In this document: piece by piece, positions 51,944-61,525 of the stretch | Numbering within the stretch: position 1 is the first letter of the stretch | Layout: the number at the start of each line of letters is the position of its first letter | Origin: Mobilibacterium timonense | GTDB lineage: Bacteria > Bacillota > Clostridia > Peptostreptococcales > Anaerovoracaceae | Direction of reading: 5' to 3' | DNA length: 64,000 nt | NCBI RefSeq assembly: GCF_900155555.1 | Contig: NZ_FUHN01000006.1 | Span: forward strand, 248,001-312,000 | The notes under the pieces: model-generated | Database searches by the model: none | What the model saw: the letters and a program-made list of their open reading frames with translations, nothing else | What the model was told of the DNA's origin: nothing | Position numbers and translations under genes: made by a program

Positions 51944-53499
51944 TGTACAAGCTTGGAATAGATGTAGGCGGCACCAATACGGATGCCGTGATCATAGATG
52001 AGAATTACAACGTTGTTGCGAGTGTAAAGAACCCTACGTCCGGTGATGTCTACGAGGGCATCGTCGGGGCAGTTCAGAAGGTCCTGAATGAGTCCGGCGT
52101 CGACAGGAAGCAGATCGGCCAGGCGATGCTGGGCACAACCCAGTGCACCAACGCCATAGTCGAGAGAAAGAACCTGGCGAAGATCGGCTTCATGAGGATA
52201 GGAGCCCCTGCGTCCTGCGGCATCCTTCCGATGGTCGACTGGTCCGACGACATCAAGGCCGTCTGCGAAAAGGCCGTTATCATCCGCGGAGGCTTCGAGT
52301 TCGACGGCCGCGAGCTGGCGCCGCTGGACGAGGATGCCTGCAGGGACTTCTGCCAGGAGATGAAGGAAAAGGGTGTGCGGTCCATCGCCATCTCCGGCGT
52401 GTTCTCCACGATAAGGAATGACAATGAGCTCCGTGCCGCGGAAATAGCGAGAGAAGTACTGGGCGATGACGTCCACGTCTCCATCTCCAGCGAGATCGGC
52501 TCCATGGGCCTCGTGGAAAGGGAGAATGCCACGATCCTCAACGCCGCTCTCTGTCAGGTGGCGGAGAAGTTCACCGACGGCTTTGCAAAGAGCATCGCTC
52601 ACGAGGGAATAGAAAACGCTAAGATCTACCTTTCCCAGAACGATGGCACCCTTATGACCATGGAATACGCGAGAAGATATCCTATCCTCACGGTCGCCTG
52701 CGGCCCGACGAACTCCATCAGGGGCGCCAGCTACCTGAGCAAGGTCGCTAACGCTATCGTAGTAGACGTGGGAGGCACCACCACGGATGTCGGTGTCATC
52801 CAGAACGAGTTCCCGCGTGAGTCCAGCGTCGCCGTTACCATCGGAGGCGTGAGGACCAACTTCAGGATGCCTGACGTCATGTCCATCGGACTAGGAGGCG
52901 GCTCCATCGTAAGAGAGCATGAGGACGGCTCCGTGACGGTCGGGCCTGATTCCGTGGGTTACGAGATAACCAGCAAGGCTATGGTGTTCGGCGGCGACGT
53001 GATGACGGCCACAGACGTGGCGGTCAGAACTGGAAAGGCCAAGGTGGGAGATCCTTCCCTGGTGGAGAGCATCCCTCTCGAGCTGGCGGAAAAGGCCATG
53101 TCGGTGATAAGGACCATGGCCGAGGACGCGGTGGACGCCATGAAGGTCTCCAGCGACGACAGCGATGTCATCCTCGTTGGAGGCGGATCCATCATCCTGC
53201 CTGACGAGCTGGCCGGCGCGTCAAGGACCATCAAGCCCGAGCATTTCGGATGTGCCAACGCCATAGGCTCAGCCATCTCCAAGGTGAGCGGCACCTACGA
53301 GACCCTGGTGGACTACGACGAGGTTCCGAGGGATGATGCCCTGGAAAAGGCAAAGCAGGCTGCCGCGGACATGGCGGCCGAGGCCGGTGCCGTGAGAGAG
53401 ACCGTGGAGATAATCGATGTCGAAGATGTTCCACTTCAGTACTACCCTGGAAACACCAACCGTGTTAAAGTAAAAGCTGCAGGCGAACTGAGAGCCTGA
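51943..53499 (+). CDS. Hydantoinase/oxoprolinase family protein (HyuA-like)
   Basis: About 518 residues. The ASKHA-type phosphate motif KLGIDVGGTNTDAVIID opens the protein; VVDVGGTTTDVGVI (near 270) and SIGLGGGSIV are the other family blocks. HyuA-type enzymes open hydantoin-like rings in an ATP-dependent way, normally with a HyuB subunit, which is absent here; DUF917 takes its place. Start is set by coupling to the preceding stop. Confidence 0.9.
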   Translation: MYKLGIDVGGTNTDAVIIDENYNVVASVKNPTSGDVYEGIVGAVQKVLNESGVDRKQIGQAMLGTTQCTNAIVERKNLAKIGFMRIGAPASCGILPMVDWSDDIKAVCEKAVIIRGGFEFDGRELAPLDEDACRDFCQEMKEKGVRSIAISGVFSTIRNDNELRAAEIAREVLGDDVHVSISSEIGSMGLVERENATILNAALCQVAEKFTDGFAKSIAHEGIENAKIYLSQNDGTLMTMEYARRYPILTVACGPTNSIRGASYLSKVANAIVVDVGGTTTDVGVIQNEFPRESSVAVTIGGVRTNFRMPDVMSIGLGGGSIVREHEDGSVTVGPDSVGYEITSKAMVFGGDVMTATDVAVRTGKAKVGDPSLVESIPLELAEKAMSVIRTMAEDAVDAMKVSSDDSDVILVGGGSIILPDELAGASRTIKPEHFGCANAIGSAISKVSGTYETLVDYDEVPRDDALEKAKQAAADMAAEAGAVRETVEIIDVEDVPLQYYPGNTNRVKVKAAGELRA

Positions 53500-53549
53500 A
53501 AGCAGCAAACTGAATAAACAGGAAAAGGGACGAAAAGGGGACTGAGAAA

Positions 53550-54827
53550 ATGATCAACACACTGAAGGAAGTCGTTTCCATCGAGAGTGTCACCGACAGA
53601 GGGGAGGGCGGCTATCCTTATGGAAGCGGCCCTGCAAAGGCACTTGACTACATGCTGAAAAAAGCCGAAGAGCTCGGATTCAGGACGAAGAATGCCGATC
53701 ACGAGTATGGCTACGCCGAGATCGGCCAGGGCGATGACATCATCGGGATCCTGGGGCACCTGGACGTGGTACCTGCGGGCAGCGGCTGGGATACCCCGGC
53801 ATTTGAGGCCACGGAGAAAGACGGAAGGGTATACGGCAGGGGGACCATCGACGACAAGGGCCCGATGGTCGCCGCAATGTACGCCATGAAGGACATCCTG
53901 GATCAGGGGAAGCCCCTGAACAAGAGGATCAGGATGATCTTCGGCCAGACTGAGGAAAAGGGAGACTGGGACGACATCGAGGCTTACAAGGCCAACGAGG
54001 AGCTGCCGGTGTGCGGATTCACTCCCGATGCCATGTTCCCGGCGCTGTACGGGGAAAAGGGCATTCTTTTCGTGGAGATCGCCATGCCCCTGAAGGACAG
54101 CGGCCTCGAGGAAGCATCTGCGGGCAGCGCACCGAACGTGGTGCCGGCACTCTGTACTCTCAAGGTCGGTGGAGACACGATCGAGGGGACCGGCAAGTCC
54201 GCTCACGGCAGCACGCCGTGGAAAGGTGAGAACGCCATCGCCGACGCCGTTGAAAAAGCCGAAAGAGCAGGCAAAGCCGGAAAGTTCACAGAGATGTACT
54301 CAAAGCTCTTTTCCGGTAGCCACCACGGCGAGAAGTGCGGTGTACCGTTCGAGGATGAGGCCAGCGGAAAGATATCCGTGAATCCCGGTCTCCTGGAGTC
54401 CGAAGGTGAACAGGTGAGGCTGACTCTGGACATCCGGTATCCTGTCACTTATACGTCTGAGGATGTTTTTGAGGGGCTGAGAAAGACACTCGAGCCATAC
54501 GGCGTTGAGATGAAGGTGGTCCACGACCTCCACCACGTGTACATGCCGAAGGAAGGCCCCGTGATGGACGCTCTTCTCGGCGCATACAGGGACGTGACGG
54601 GCGACATGTCGGAGCCGATAGTCATCGGAGGAGGCACCTACGCCAGAGGCATGGACAATATCGTTGCTTTCGGACCGGTGTACCCGGGGCAGGAGAGCGT
54701 GGAACACATCGCAAACGAATATGTCGGAATAGACCACATGAACGAGCTGAGGGAGATCTACAGGAGAGCACTGGAAAACCTTCTGAAGGATCAGGATTCC
54801 ATCTCCCTGCAGATCTGCTCCAGGTGA
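53550..54827 (+). CDS. M20-family dipeptidase (PepV/Sapep-like)
   Basis: 425 residues. Zinc ligands in ILGHLDVVPAG and GRGTIDDKGPMVAAMYAM, catalytic glutamates in FGQTEEKGDWDD, and KSAHGSTPWKGENAI in the lid domain. PepV-type enzymes cleave dipeptides and N-acyl or N-carbamoyl amino acids, which would fit hydrolysis of the ring-opened product of the upstream enzymes. Its last 37 bases overlap the end of the convergent LysR gene. Confidence 0.9.
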   Translation: MINTLKEVVSIESVTDRGEGGYPYGSGPAKALDYMLKKAEELGFRTKNADHEYGYAEIGQGDDIIGILGHLDVVPAGSGWDTPAFEATEKDGRVYGRGTIDDKGPMVAAMYAMKDILDQGKPLNKRIRMIFGQTEEKGDWDDIEAYKANEELPVCGFTPDAMFPALYGEKGILFVEIAMPLKDSGLEEASAGSAPNVVPALCTLKVGGDTIEGTGKSAHGSTPWKGENAIADAVEKAERAGKAGKFTEMYSKLFSGSHHGEKCGVPFEDEASGKISVNPGLLESEGEQVRLTLDIRYPVTYTSEDVFEGLRKTLEPYGVEMKVVHDLHHVYMPKEGPVMDALLGAYRDVTGDMSEPIVIGGGTYARGMDNIVAFGPVYPGQESVEHIANEYVGIDHMNELREIYRRALENLLKDQDSISLQICSR

Positions 54828-55672
54828 TCCGAATATATGCTGCCTTTTTCCCAGACGAAATCGAAGTCGTGGTACATGTGGAAATCTTCGAGTGGGATCT
54901 CTTTGAGGGTCCCCTTTTTGATTTCTTCTTCCGCGGCGATGCGGTAGAGGAAGGAGATGCCGCAGTCGTTCTCCAGGAGGCTGTTGATGGTGTGCATGTT
55001 GCCGACTTCCATTGAAGACCGGAAGTCGGAGACCCTGAGCCCCTGCACCGCCAGGTTCCTCTCGAGGATCTCCCTTGTGCCGGAGCCGGGCTCCCGGAGG
55101 ATGATCCTCTCTTTTACCAGATCCTTCATGACGCGGACCTCTTTTTCTGCAAAGACGTGCCGGCTTGCGCAAACGCCCACGAATGGCTGTCGGCTGAAGG
55201 TGCGATGGGCGAACTTGTCCTCAGGATAATATCCCTCCACCAGGCCGAGGTCTATGGAGCCGGTCCTGAGCTCGGACAGGAGCTTTTCGGTGTTTCCGTA
55301 GACTACGCGGATGTTCCAGTCCGGGTGTTTTCTGAGCAGCCGGGCGAGAGGCTTTCCGATAGCGTATTCCCCGATGGTCATGGTGACTCCGAGGGACAGG
55401 GACAGGGCGTCTGTTTGGCAGGCCTTCATCTCACGCAGGATCCGGGCCTCATCGTTTTCCATGAGGAGGAGTCTGTCCCTGAAGATGTGCCCTTCGTCGG
55501 TGAGTGTCAGTTTGCGGTTTTCGTATTGGAAAAGGGAGACTCCGTACTCTTTCTCCAGGTAGCGGATGTGCTGGGAGACCGCGGGCTGTGTGATATGCAG
55601 CTCCTCCGCGGCCTTTGTGTAGTTCAGCGTCTGACATACCGTCAAAAACGTCTTTATCCTGTGATCCAGCAT
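54791..55672 (-). CDS. LysR-family transcriptional regulator (YeiE-like position)
   Basis: 293 residues. N-terminal helix-turn-helix (TVCQTLNYTKAAEELHITQPAVSQHIRYLEKEYG) and a periplasmic-binding-protein-like effector domain. TAAGGAGG precedes the ATG. It is divergent from the YeiH-like gene, the arrangement of yeiE-yeiH in enterobacteria, where YeiE has been linked to sulfite. It overlaps the M20 gene tail to tail. Confidence 0.93.
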   Translation of the reverse strand: MLDHRIKTFLTVCQTLNYTKAAEELHITQPAVSQHIRYLEKEYGVSLFQYENRKLTLTDEGHIFRDRLLLMENDEARILREMKACQTDALSLSLGVTMTIGEYAIGKPLARLLRKHPDWNIRVVYGNTEKLLSELRTGSIDLGLVEGYYPEDKFAHRTFSRQPFVGVCASRHVFAEKEVRVMKDLVKERIILREPGSGTREILERNLAVQGLRVSDFRSSMEVGNMHTINSLLENDCGISFLYRIAAEEEIKKGTLKEIPLEDFHMYHDFDFVWEKGSIYSDHLEQICREMES

Positions 55673-55692
55673 GTGCCCCTCCTTATAAATAA

Positions 55693-55708
55693 GCTAAATT
55701 TATTTAGC
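55693..55708. promoter_or_regulatory. LysR-type operator
   Basis: GCTAAAT-TT-ATTTAGC, a perfect palindrome lying 20 bases before the LysR start, in an AT-rich divergent promoter region; a further TAAATAAT lies next to it. Confidence 0.6.
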
Positions 55709-55833
55709 AATAAATAATCATAATTTTTACTTCTGATTGTTCTCCATTATACTACCATCGTGTGCAAAATCCACGCAGTAAACGCGCAAATGAAGTTTTA
55801 GCATAAAATGCAAATTAAGGAGAACCTATCGCA

Positions 55834-56886
55834 ATGAACAGCTTCGTAAAAAAACACGCCTCAGGCATACTGCTGTGCGCCGCCATCGCCCTGCCGTCCT
55901 GGCTCCTGGGAAAAGTTTTTCCCATAGTAGGCGGTGCGGTGATCGGCATCATCGCAGGAATGGTCATCGCCCTGTTCTGGAACGACAAGAAAGGTTTTGA
56001 CACGGGCATCCGATGGACCTCAAAGTACATCCTCCAGACCGCGGTGGTCCTCCTTGGATTCGGAATGGATCTGGGCGTGATCTTCGAGACCGGGCGTCAG
56101 TCCCTTCCCATAATAATCTGCACCATCACCACATCTCTGGTCATAGCGTGGAGCCTCCACCGTGCCCTGAAGATCCAGGGCAACACATCTGTGCTCATAG
56201 GCGTGGGGAGCTCCATCTGCGGCGGATCTGCCATCGCCGCCACAGCGCCGGTGATCGACGCGGACGACGACGAGGTGGCCCAGGCCATATCAGTCATCTT
56301 TTTCTTCAACGTACTCGCCGCCATACTGTTCCCTGTGCTGGGCCACGCCCTGGGCTTTTCCACGAACAGCGGAGACGCCTTCGGGATCTTCGCCGGGACC
56401 GCGGTGAACGACACGTCTTCTGTGACCGCAGCCGCATCCACCTGGGACAGCATGTGGGGCCTCGGGAATCAGACTCTGGACAAGGCCGTAACGGTGAAGC
56501 TCACCCGTACGCTGGCCATAATCCCGATCACGCTGGTACTTGCCATCGCTCAGGCGAGAAAACAGGAAAGGGAGTGCGAGGCCGACGGAAATAATAAGAG
56601 CAGCTTCAGCCTCAGGAGGGCCTTTCCGATGTTCATCCTGTATTTCGTGCTGGCGGCAGTCGTCACAACGGTCAGCATCGGGCTGGGCGCATCTCCGGCG
56701 GTGTTCGCACCCCTCAAGGAACTTTCAAAGTTTTTCATAGTGATGGCAATGGTGGCCGTGGGACTGAACAGTAACGTGGTAAAGCTGATCCGCTCCGGCG
56801 GGCGGCCGCTGATCCTCGGCGCCAGCTGCTGGGCGGGGATCACCGTAGTGAGCCTGCTGATGCAGCACGTAATGGACATCTGGTAG
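55834..56886 (+). CDS. YeiH-family (UPF0324) putative sulfate/sulfite exporter
   Basis: 350 residues, ten or so membrane helices. Family blocks: YILQTAVVLLGFGMDLGVIF, IGVGSSICGGSAIAATAPVIDADDDEVAQAIS, GTAVNDTSSVTAAA and the C-terminal FIVMAMVAVGLNSNV. AAGGAG precedes the ATG. Activity is not proven in the family. With the divergent LysR gene and AsrABC elsewhere in the window, sulfite/sulfur-anion handling is a reasonable inference. Confidence 0.9.
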   Translation: MNSFVKKHASGILLCAAIALPSWLLGKVFPIVGGAVIGIIAGMVIALFWNDKKGFDTGIRWTSKYILQTAVVLLGFGMDLGVIFETGRQSLPIIICTITTSLVIAWSLHRALKIQGNTSVLIGVGSSICGGSAIAATAPVIDADDDEVAQAISVIFFFNVLAAILFPVLGHALGFSTNSGDAFGIFAGTAVNDTSSVTAAASTWDSMWGLGNQTLDKAVTVKLTRTLAIIPITLVLAIAQARKQERECEADGNNKSSFSLRRAFPMFILYFVLAAVVTTVSIGLGASPAVFAPLKELSKFFIVMAMVAVGLNSNVVKLIRSGGRPLILGASCWAGITVVSLLMQHVMDIW

Positions 56887-57015
56887 CTTTTTCCAGGAAA
56901 AAAGAGGATCTCGCCGTTCGGAATGTCCCGGCAACTGTGATAGAATATTGCGGCACCGGAAGGTATCAAAGAAAGACTTGATATAGATAACAGGACGAAA
57001 GGAAATCCGATCCAC

Positions 57016-58737
57016 ATGATAAAAACACTGGTCAAATACTTCAAACCCCACAGGAAGCTGTTCTTCCTGGACATGATATGCGCCGTGCTGGCGTCTCTCA
57101 TCGAGCTGTCATTCCCGGTGATATCCAGGAAGGCCATGTACGACATGCTTCCGAACAAGGCGTTCCAGACTTTCTTTACCGTGATGGCCATCGTTGCAGT
57201 GGCATATGTCCTCAGGGCTGTGTGCTACTACGTCATGACCTACTGGGGACACACCTTCGGCATTCGCGTGGAGACCGACATGCGTGCCGACCTTTTCCGG
57301 CACCTCCAGACGCTCGACTTCGATTTCTACGACAGGAACCGCACGGGAAGCCTGATGAGCAGGCTGACGGGAGACCTTTTCGAGATAACCGAGCTGGCCC
57401 ACCACGGCCCGGAGGACCTGCTGATCTCCACCCTCACCATCGTCGGCGCCCTGATCATGATGTTCACCATCGAGTGGAGGCTGGCGCTGGTGGTGTTCAT
57501 CCTGCTGCCGATATTCATAGGAATAATAATGAAGCAGAGGACAAACCTCTCCACCACGTCAAAAAACGTCAAGGTCAGGCTTGCATCCATCAACTCCGAT
57601 ATCGAGTCCAGCCTTTCCGGCACTAAGACATCTAAGGCATTCGCCAACGAGGGCGTGGAGAGGGAACGATTCGACAACGTGAACAGCGGATACAGGAACT
57701 CCAAGAAGGATTTTTACAGAGCCATGGGCCTGTTCAACGCCTATCAGGAGTTTTTCATGGGCATTATGCCTGTGGTGGTCATCGCCTTCGGCGGATATCT
57801 CATAATGAAGGATGAGCTGAACTACATCGACCTGATCACATTCACATTGTACGTATCTGCTTTCGTCACACCTGTGAGAAAGCTGGCCCAGTTCGCCGAG
57901 GTCTTTGCGGGAGGGTACGCGGGCCTGCAGAGATTTTCGGAACTCATGGCCGTCGAGCCGACGGTCATAGAAAAAGATGACGCCGAGCCTCTCGTGGTGA
58001 CCGAGGGAAAGATCGACTTCGACCACGTTTCCTTCGCCTACCAGAACGGCCAGCAGGTCCTCTCCAACATCGACCTCCACGTGACCGGGGGAGAGGTGAC
58101 GGCGGTCGTCGGCACCACCGGCGGCGGCAAGACCACCCTGTGCCAGCTCATTCCGAGATTTTACGACGTGACTGCCGGTGACATCAGGATCGACGGCATG
58201 GACATCCGGGACGCCACTAAGGACTCCCTTCGCAGGGCCATCGGGATCGTACAGCAGGACGTTTTCATCTTTCCCGACACCATAATGGAAAACATCCGCT
58301 ACGGCTGTCCGGAGGCTTCCGACGAGGACGTGGTGATGGCTGCGAGGGAAGCTGAGATCTACGACGACATCATGGAGATGGAGGATGGATTCCAGACCTA
58401 CGTGGGCGAGCGGGGAGCAAGGTTGTCTGGGGGACAGAGGCAGAGGATAGCCATCGCCAGGATCTTCCTGAAAGATCCGAAGATACTGATCCTGGACGAG
58501 GCCACATCGGCCCTGGATACGGTCACCGAACAGAACATCCAGAAGAGGTTCGACCAGCTCATGAAGGGAAGGACTTCCTTCGTCATTGCTCACCGGCTGT
58601 CCACTGTTAAGAACGCCGACAGGATCGTGGTCATCGAAAAGGGCCACATCCAGGAGATGGGCACCGAAAAAGAACTCCTGGAGAAGAACGGAGTGTACGC
58701 GAAACTCAAGGAGACTCAGGAGCTTTTTGGAGAGTAG
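57016..58737 (+). CDS. ABC exporter, fused permease and ATPase
   Basis: 573 residues of the MsbA/BmrA type: six membrane helices (residues 1-310; coupling segment TGSLMSRLTGDLFEI) then the ATPase with Walker A VVGTTGGGKTTLCQLIPRFYD, Q-loop VQQDVFIF, signature RLSGGQRQRIAIAR and Walker B ILILDEATSALD. The first P-loop glycine region reads GTTGGGKTT rather than GxxGxGKST, still functional in form. Acts as a homodimer or with an unseen partner; single gene with its own terminator. Confidence 0.94.
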   Translation: MIKTLVKYFKPHRKLFFLDMICAVLASLIELSFPVISRKAMYDMLPNKAFQTFFTVMAIVAVAYVLRAVCYYVMTYWGHTFGIRVETDMRADLFRHLQTLDFDFYDRNRTGSLMSRLTGDLFEITELAHHGPEDLLISTLTIVGALIMMFTIEWRLALVVFILLPIFIGIIMKQRTNLSTTSKNVKVRLASINSDIESSLSGTKTSKAFANEGVERERFDNVNSGYRNSKKDFYRAMGLFNAYQEFFMGIMPVVVIAFGGYLIMKDELNYIDLITFTLYVSAFVTPVRKLAQFAEVFAGGYAGLQRFSELMAVEPTVIEKDDAEPLVVTEGKIDFDHVSFAYQNGQQVLSNIDLHVTGGEVTAVVGTTGGGKTTLCQLIPRFYDVTAGDIRIDGMDIRDATKDSLRRAIGIVQQDVFIFPDTIMENIRYGCPEASDEDVVMAAREAEIYDDIMEMEDGFQTYVGERGARLSGGQRQRIAIARIFLKDPKILILDEATSALDTVTEQNIQKRFDQLMKGRTSFVIAHRLSTVKNADRIVVIEKGHIQEMGTEKELLEKNGVYAKLKETQELFGE

Positions 58738-58772
58738 GCGGTCTTCAACTATATATGACAACAAACGCAGGG

Positions 58773-58806
58773 AAGGAGAAGACAATTTTGTCCTCTCCTT
58801 TTTTTC
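58773..58806 (+). terminator. Terminator after the ABC exporter
   Basis: A 13-position stem from AAGGAGAAGACAA to TTGTCCTCTCCTT with one mismatch and a TT loop, followed by a T-run. Confidence 0.85.
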
Positions 58807-58947
58807 GGTCCGGACTGGCCCGTGATGAATACAGTTATCTGCTTACAAGAAGAAATGGATTGCAGTATATAATCTAAATTAACAGAACTGATAAGAAGTG
58901 TTGCGGTTATAAACCGAAATAATGTAGTATTATATTTATAAAATGTA

Positions 58948-58994
58948 ATATAATCGCAACAATGATTGAAAATTTGCAATGATTGCGATAATAT
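58948..58994 (+). promoter_or_regulatory. Promoter and inverted repeat of the DUF4143 gene
   Basis: TTGAAA (58966-58971), 17 bases and TAATAT (58989-58994). An inverted repeat ATATAATCGCAA/TTGCGATAATAT (11 of 12, 58948-58959 and 58983-58994) frames it, with a direct repeat CAATGATTG (58960 and 58977) inside. Likely an autoregulatory site; no regulator known. Confidence 0.5.
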
Positions 58995-59019
58995 CTTAGC
59001 GAAAAAGGAGGTGGTGAAC

Positions 59020-60231
59020 ATGATTAGCAGACCGTTGTACACAGACAGGATCATGGCTTATGTTGATACTCCGTTTATCAAGGTGCTCACAGGTGTCCGC
59101 CGCTGCGGGAAGTCCACCATTCTGAAGCTGCTCATGGAAGAGCTTCAGCAGGGGCGTGGGATCCAGGCAGATCAGATCGTGTACATGAGATTCGATTCCA
59201 TGGAATATGATGACATGACCGCGAAGGAGATGTTCGAGGCCGCTAAGGCCAGGCTGTGCGAGAACAAACGAACTTATCTTTTTCTCGATGAGGTCCAGGA
59301 GATCGAAGGCTGGGAGAAGGTCGTAAATTCGCTGGCCAGCGACTACGATGTCGACCTCTACGTGACAGGATCCAACTCCCGGATGATGTCCTCGGAGATC
59401 GCCACCTATCTGACGGGAAGATACGTTTCTTTTCACATTTTTACCCTGTCGTTCCAGGAGTGTCTGAACTTCAGAAGAGAATACTCGGAGACAGGAGATA
59501 TATACAGGGAATTTGCAGATTACATAAGACTGGGGGGCTTTCCGGCCACACATCTGCAGGAATACTCTCAGGATGAGATATACACTATCGTTCGTGATAT
59601 TTACAATTCCACGATCTTTTCTGACATCATCAGGAGAAACCAAATACGAAAGGTGGATCAGCTGGAACGTGTTGTCAAATTCACATTTTCCAATGTGGGG
59701 AATATTTTCTCGGCGAAATCCATCTCCGACTATCTCAAGTCGGAGCACAGAAAGATAGACAACGAGACTGTATACAGTTACCTGGAAAAACTGGAGAAAG
59801 CCTATCTCATTCACCGCTGTTCTAGATACGACTTGAAGGGAAAGGCAATCCTGAAAACTCAGGAGAAATTCTATCTTGCAGACACCGCTTTAAGATACTG
59901 CGTCCTTGGATACGACCCTGACAGCGTTGCATCCAGTCTGGAAAACGCTGTATATCTGGAGCTGCGCCGCCGGGGGTATGATGTGTATACTGGCATGACT
60001 CCAGGAGGAGAGGTGGACTTTATAGCCCAGCGCCAGGGCGAAAGGATCTATGTCCAGGTGACTCAGGAGATAGGCTCCGAAAAGACCCGCCGGAGAGAGT
60101 TCGACCGGCTCCTGGAGATACGGGACAACTACCCGAAATACGTCCTCAGGACAGACGAGTTTGCAGGAGGAAACTACCAGGGCATAAAGAGCATGCACGT
60201 AGCAGATTTTCTCCTGAGCAAAGAATATTAG
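59020..60231 (+). CDS. AAA ATPase with DUF4143 domain
   Basis: 403 residues. Walker A LTGVRRCGKSTILKLLMEEL (near residue 25), Walker B RTYLFLDEVQEIEGWEKVV, sensor VTGSNSRMMSSEIATYLTGRY, then the DUF4143 region with a PD-(D/E)xK-like end (ENAVYLELRRRGYDVYTGM, EVDFIAQRQGERIYVQVT). Such ATPases are common, mobile and of unknown role, possibly in stress or defence. AAAGGAGGTGG precedes ATG 59020. A broken relative is at 13998. Confidence 0.92.
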   Translation: MISRPLYTDRIMAYVDTPFIKVLTGVRRCGKSTILKLLMEELQQGRGIQADQIVYMRFDSMEYDDMTAKEMFEAAKARLCENKRTYLFLDEVQEIEGWEKVVNSLASDYDVDLYVTGSNSRMMSSEIATYLTGRYVSFHIFTLSFQECLNFRREYSETGDIYREFADYIRLGGFPATHLQEYSQDEIYTIVRDIYNSTIFSDIIRRNQIRKVDQLERVVKFTFSNVGNIFSAKSISDYLKSEHRKIDNETVYSYLEKLEKAYLIHRCSRYDLKGKAILKTQEKFYLADTALRYCVLGYDPDSVASSLENAVYLELRRRGYDVYTGMTPGGEVDFIAQRQGERIYVQVTQEIGSEKTRRREFDRLLEIRDNYPKYVLRTDEFAGGNYQGIKSMHVADFLLSKEY

Positions 60232-60282
60232 TAAGGCGGCCAGCACGGGAGTTAAAGCTGTGGTAAGTATGTTGCAGCAAGC

Positions 60283-61503
60283 CTACTTTCTTATCTCCCC
60301 AGCCAGCCTGAATCCTTCCCTCGCGGCGATCACGGCGATGATCTCATTGACGACCGCTGCTGCGGCAATGGTCCCTCGTAGGATCTGGACCAGCTCAGGA
60401 TAACCAGCCAGAGTGGCACAGGCTATCCCCGTGAAAACAAGAGACACCCCGGAGTGAGGAAGCAGGGTAAAGCCCAGATACTTCTGAACTGTCCGGGGCA
60501 TTTTTGTTGCGGTGGAACCGATCCTTGCCCCGAAATACTTCCCTGCAGCCCTGGCCACGATGTACACCAGCGTGTATATCCCTGAACCCAGGATCAGGTG
60601 GAAATCCAGTGGCGCTCCCAGATTCACTATGGATATCAGCAGAGCCAGCCCCAGAACAGGGCTGTAGTACGAGGTGATCTGCTCCAGCTCTACATCCGAT
60701 ACCATGTTGGAGAATACAGTAGAGAAAACCACTCCGGTCATCATGTAGTTTTCAGGGACCATCGGTGCGACGAAGGTGTGAACTCCCCAGCACAGCAGAT
60801 ATGACGCGGTTATCCCGGAGAGCAGGCAGAACAGAACGCCCTTTTTTCCATGAAGCTTCCTCAGGGCCTTGCCGCAGACTACGCCTGGAAGGATCCCCTC
60901 CGCAACTGGGAGGAGCAGCATAACAGGGATCAGCGCCGCCGAGGATGAGGTGCCGGAAAAAATGTGGGCTGCCGCCGCGTTCACCGAGAAGAAAACGACT
61001 ATGCCCACCACGTCGTCGAGCACGGCCATAGGGAGAAGGGTGTCGGTGACCGGACCCCTGGTGTGGAACTCCCGGACGATGGAGAGGGCCGGGGCAGGGG
61101 CTGTGGCCAGGGCGATGCTGCCCATGATGAGGCCCAGGAAAACAGGGACGTTTTCCATGCGGAATATGATCATGAACGCCGCGGACACCACCGCAAAGGT
61201 GCCCAGAGACTGGGTCAGTGTGGTTGCCATGAGGGCGCGGCCGAATTCACGGATCTTCCTCCAGACCAGTTCGGTACCCAGCATGAGGCCGAAGGCCACC
61301 TGCATCCAGTTGGTGATAACTATGTAGAACTGGTGATCCATGAGGTCCTGTGACATGATCTTAAGCCCGAATGGACCGAAGATCATCCCCGCGATGAGCC
61401 AGCCGAGGATGGCGGGGAGCCTGAGCTTCGATATAAGTTTTCCAAGAAGAGCTCCAAGGGCGAGCACGCACACCCACCCGAGGATCATTATTAACGTTGA
61501 CAT
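60283..61503 (-). CDS. Kef/CPA2-type cation:proton antiporter
   Basis: 406 residues, about twelve membrane helices, without a C-terminal TrkA-N domain. Family features: LPAILGWLIAGMIFGPFGLKI near the N terminus, APAPALSIVREF and the ion-site MAVLDDVVGIVVF (Asp-Asp). It exchanges Na+ or K+ for protons. The TetR gene lies 22 bases upstream in the same direction, so they form one operon. Confidence 0.93.
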   Translation of the reverse strand: MSTLIMILGWVCVLALGALLGKLISKLRLPAILGWLIAGMIFGPFGLKIMSQDLMDHQFYIVITNWMQVAFGLMLGTELVWRKIREFGRALMATTLTQSLGTFAVVSAAFMIIFRMENVPVFLGLIMGSIALATAPAPALSIVREFHTRGPVTDTLLPMAVLDDVVGIVVFFSVNAAAAHIFSGTSSSAALIPVMLLLPVAEGILPGVVCGKALRKLHGKKGVLFCLLSGITASYLLCWGVHTFVAPMVPENYMMTGVVFSTVFSNMVSDVELEQITSYYSPVLGLALLISIVNLGAPLDFHLILGSGIYTLVYIVARAAGKYFGARIGSTATKMPRTVQKYLGFTLLPHSGVSLVFTGIACATLAGYPELVQILRGTIAAAAVVNEIIAVIAAREGFRLAGEIRK

Positions 61504-61525
61504 ATCTTGACCTTCTTTCGGTATA

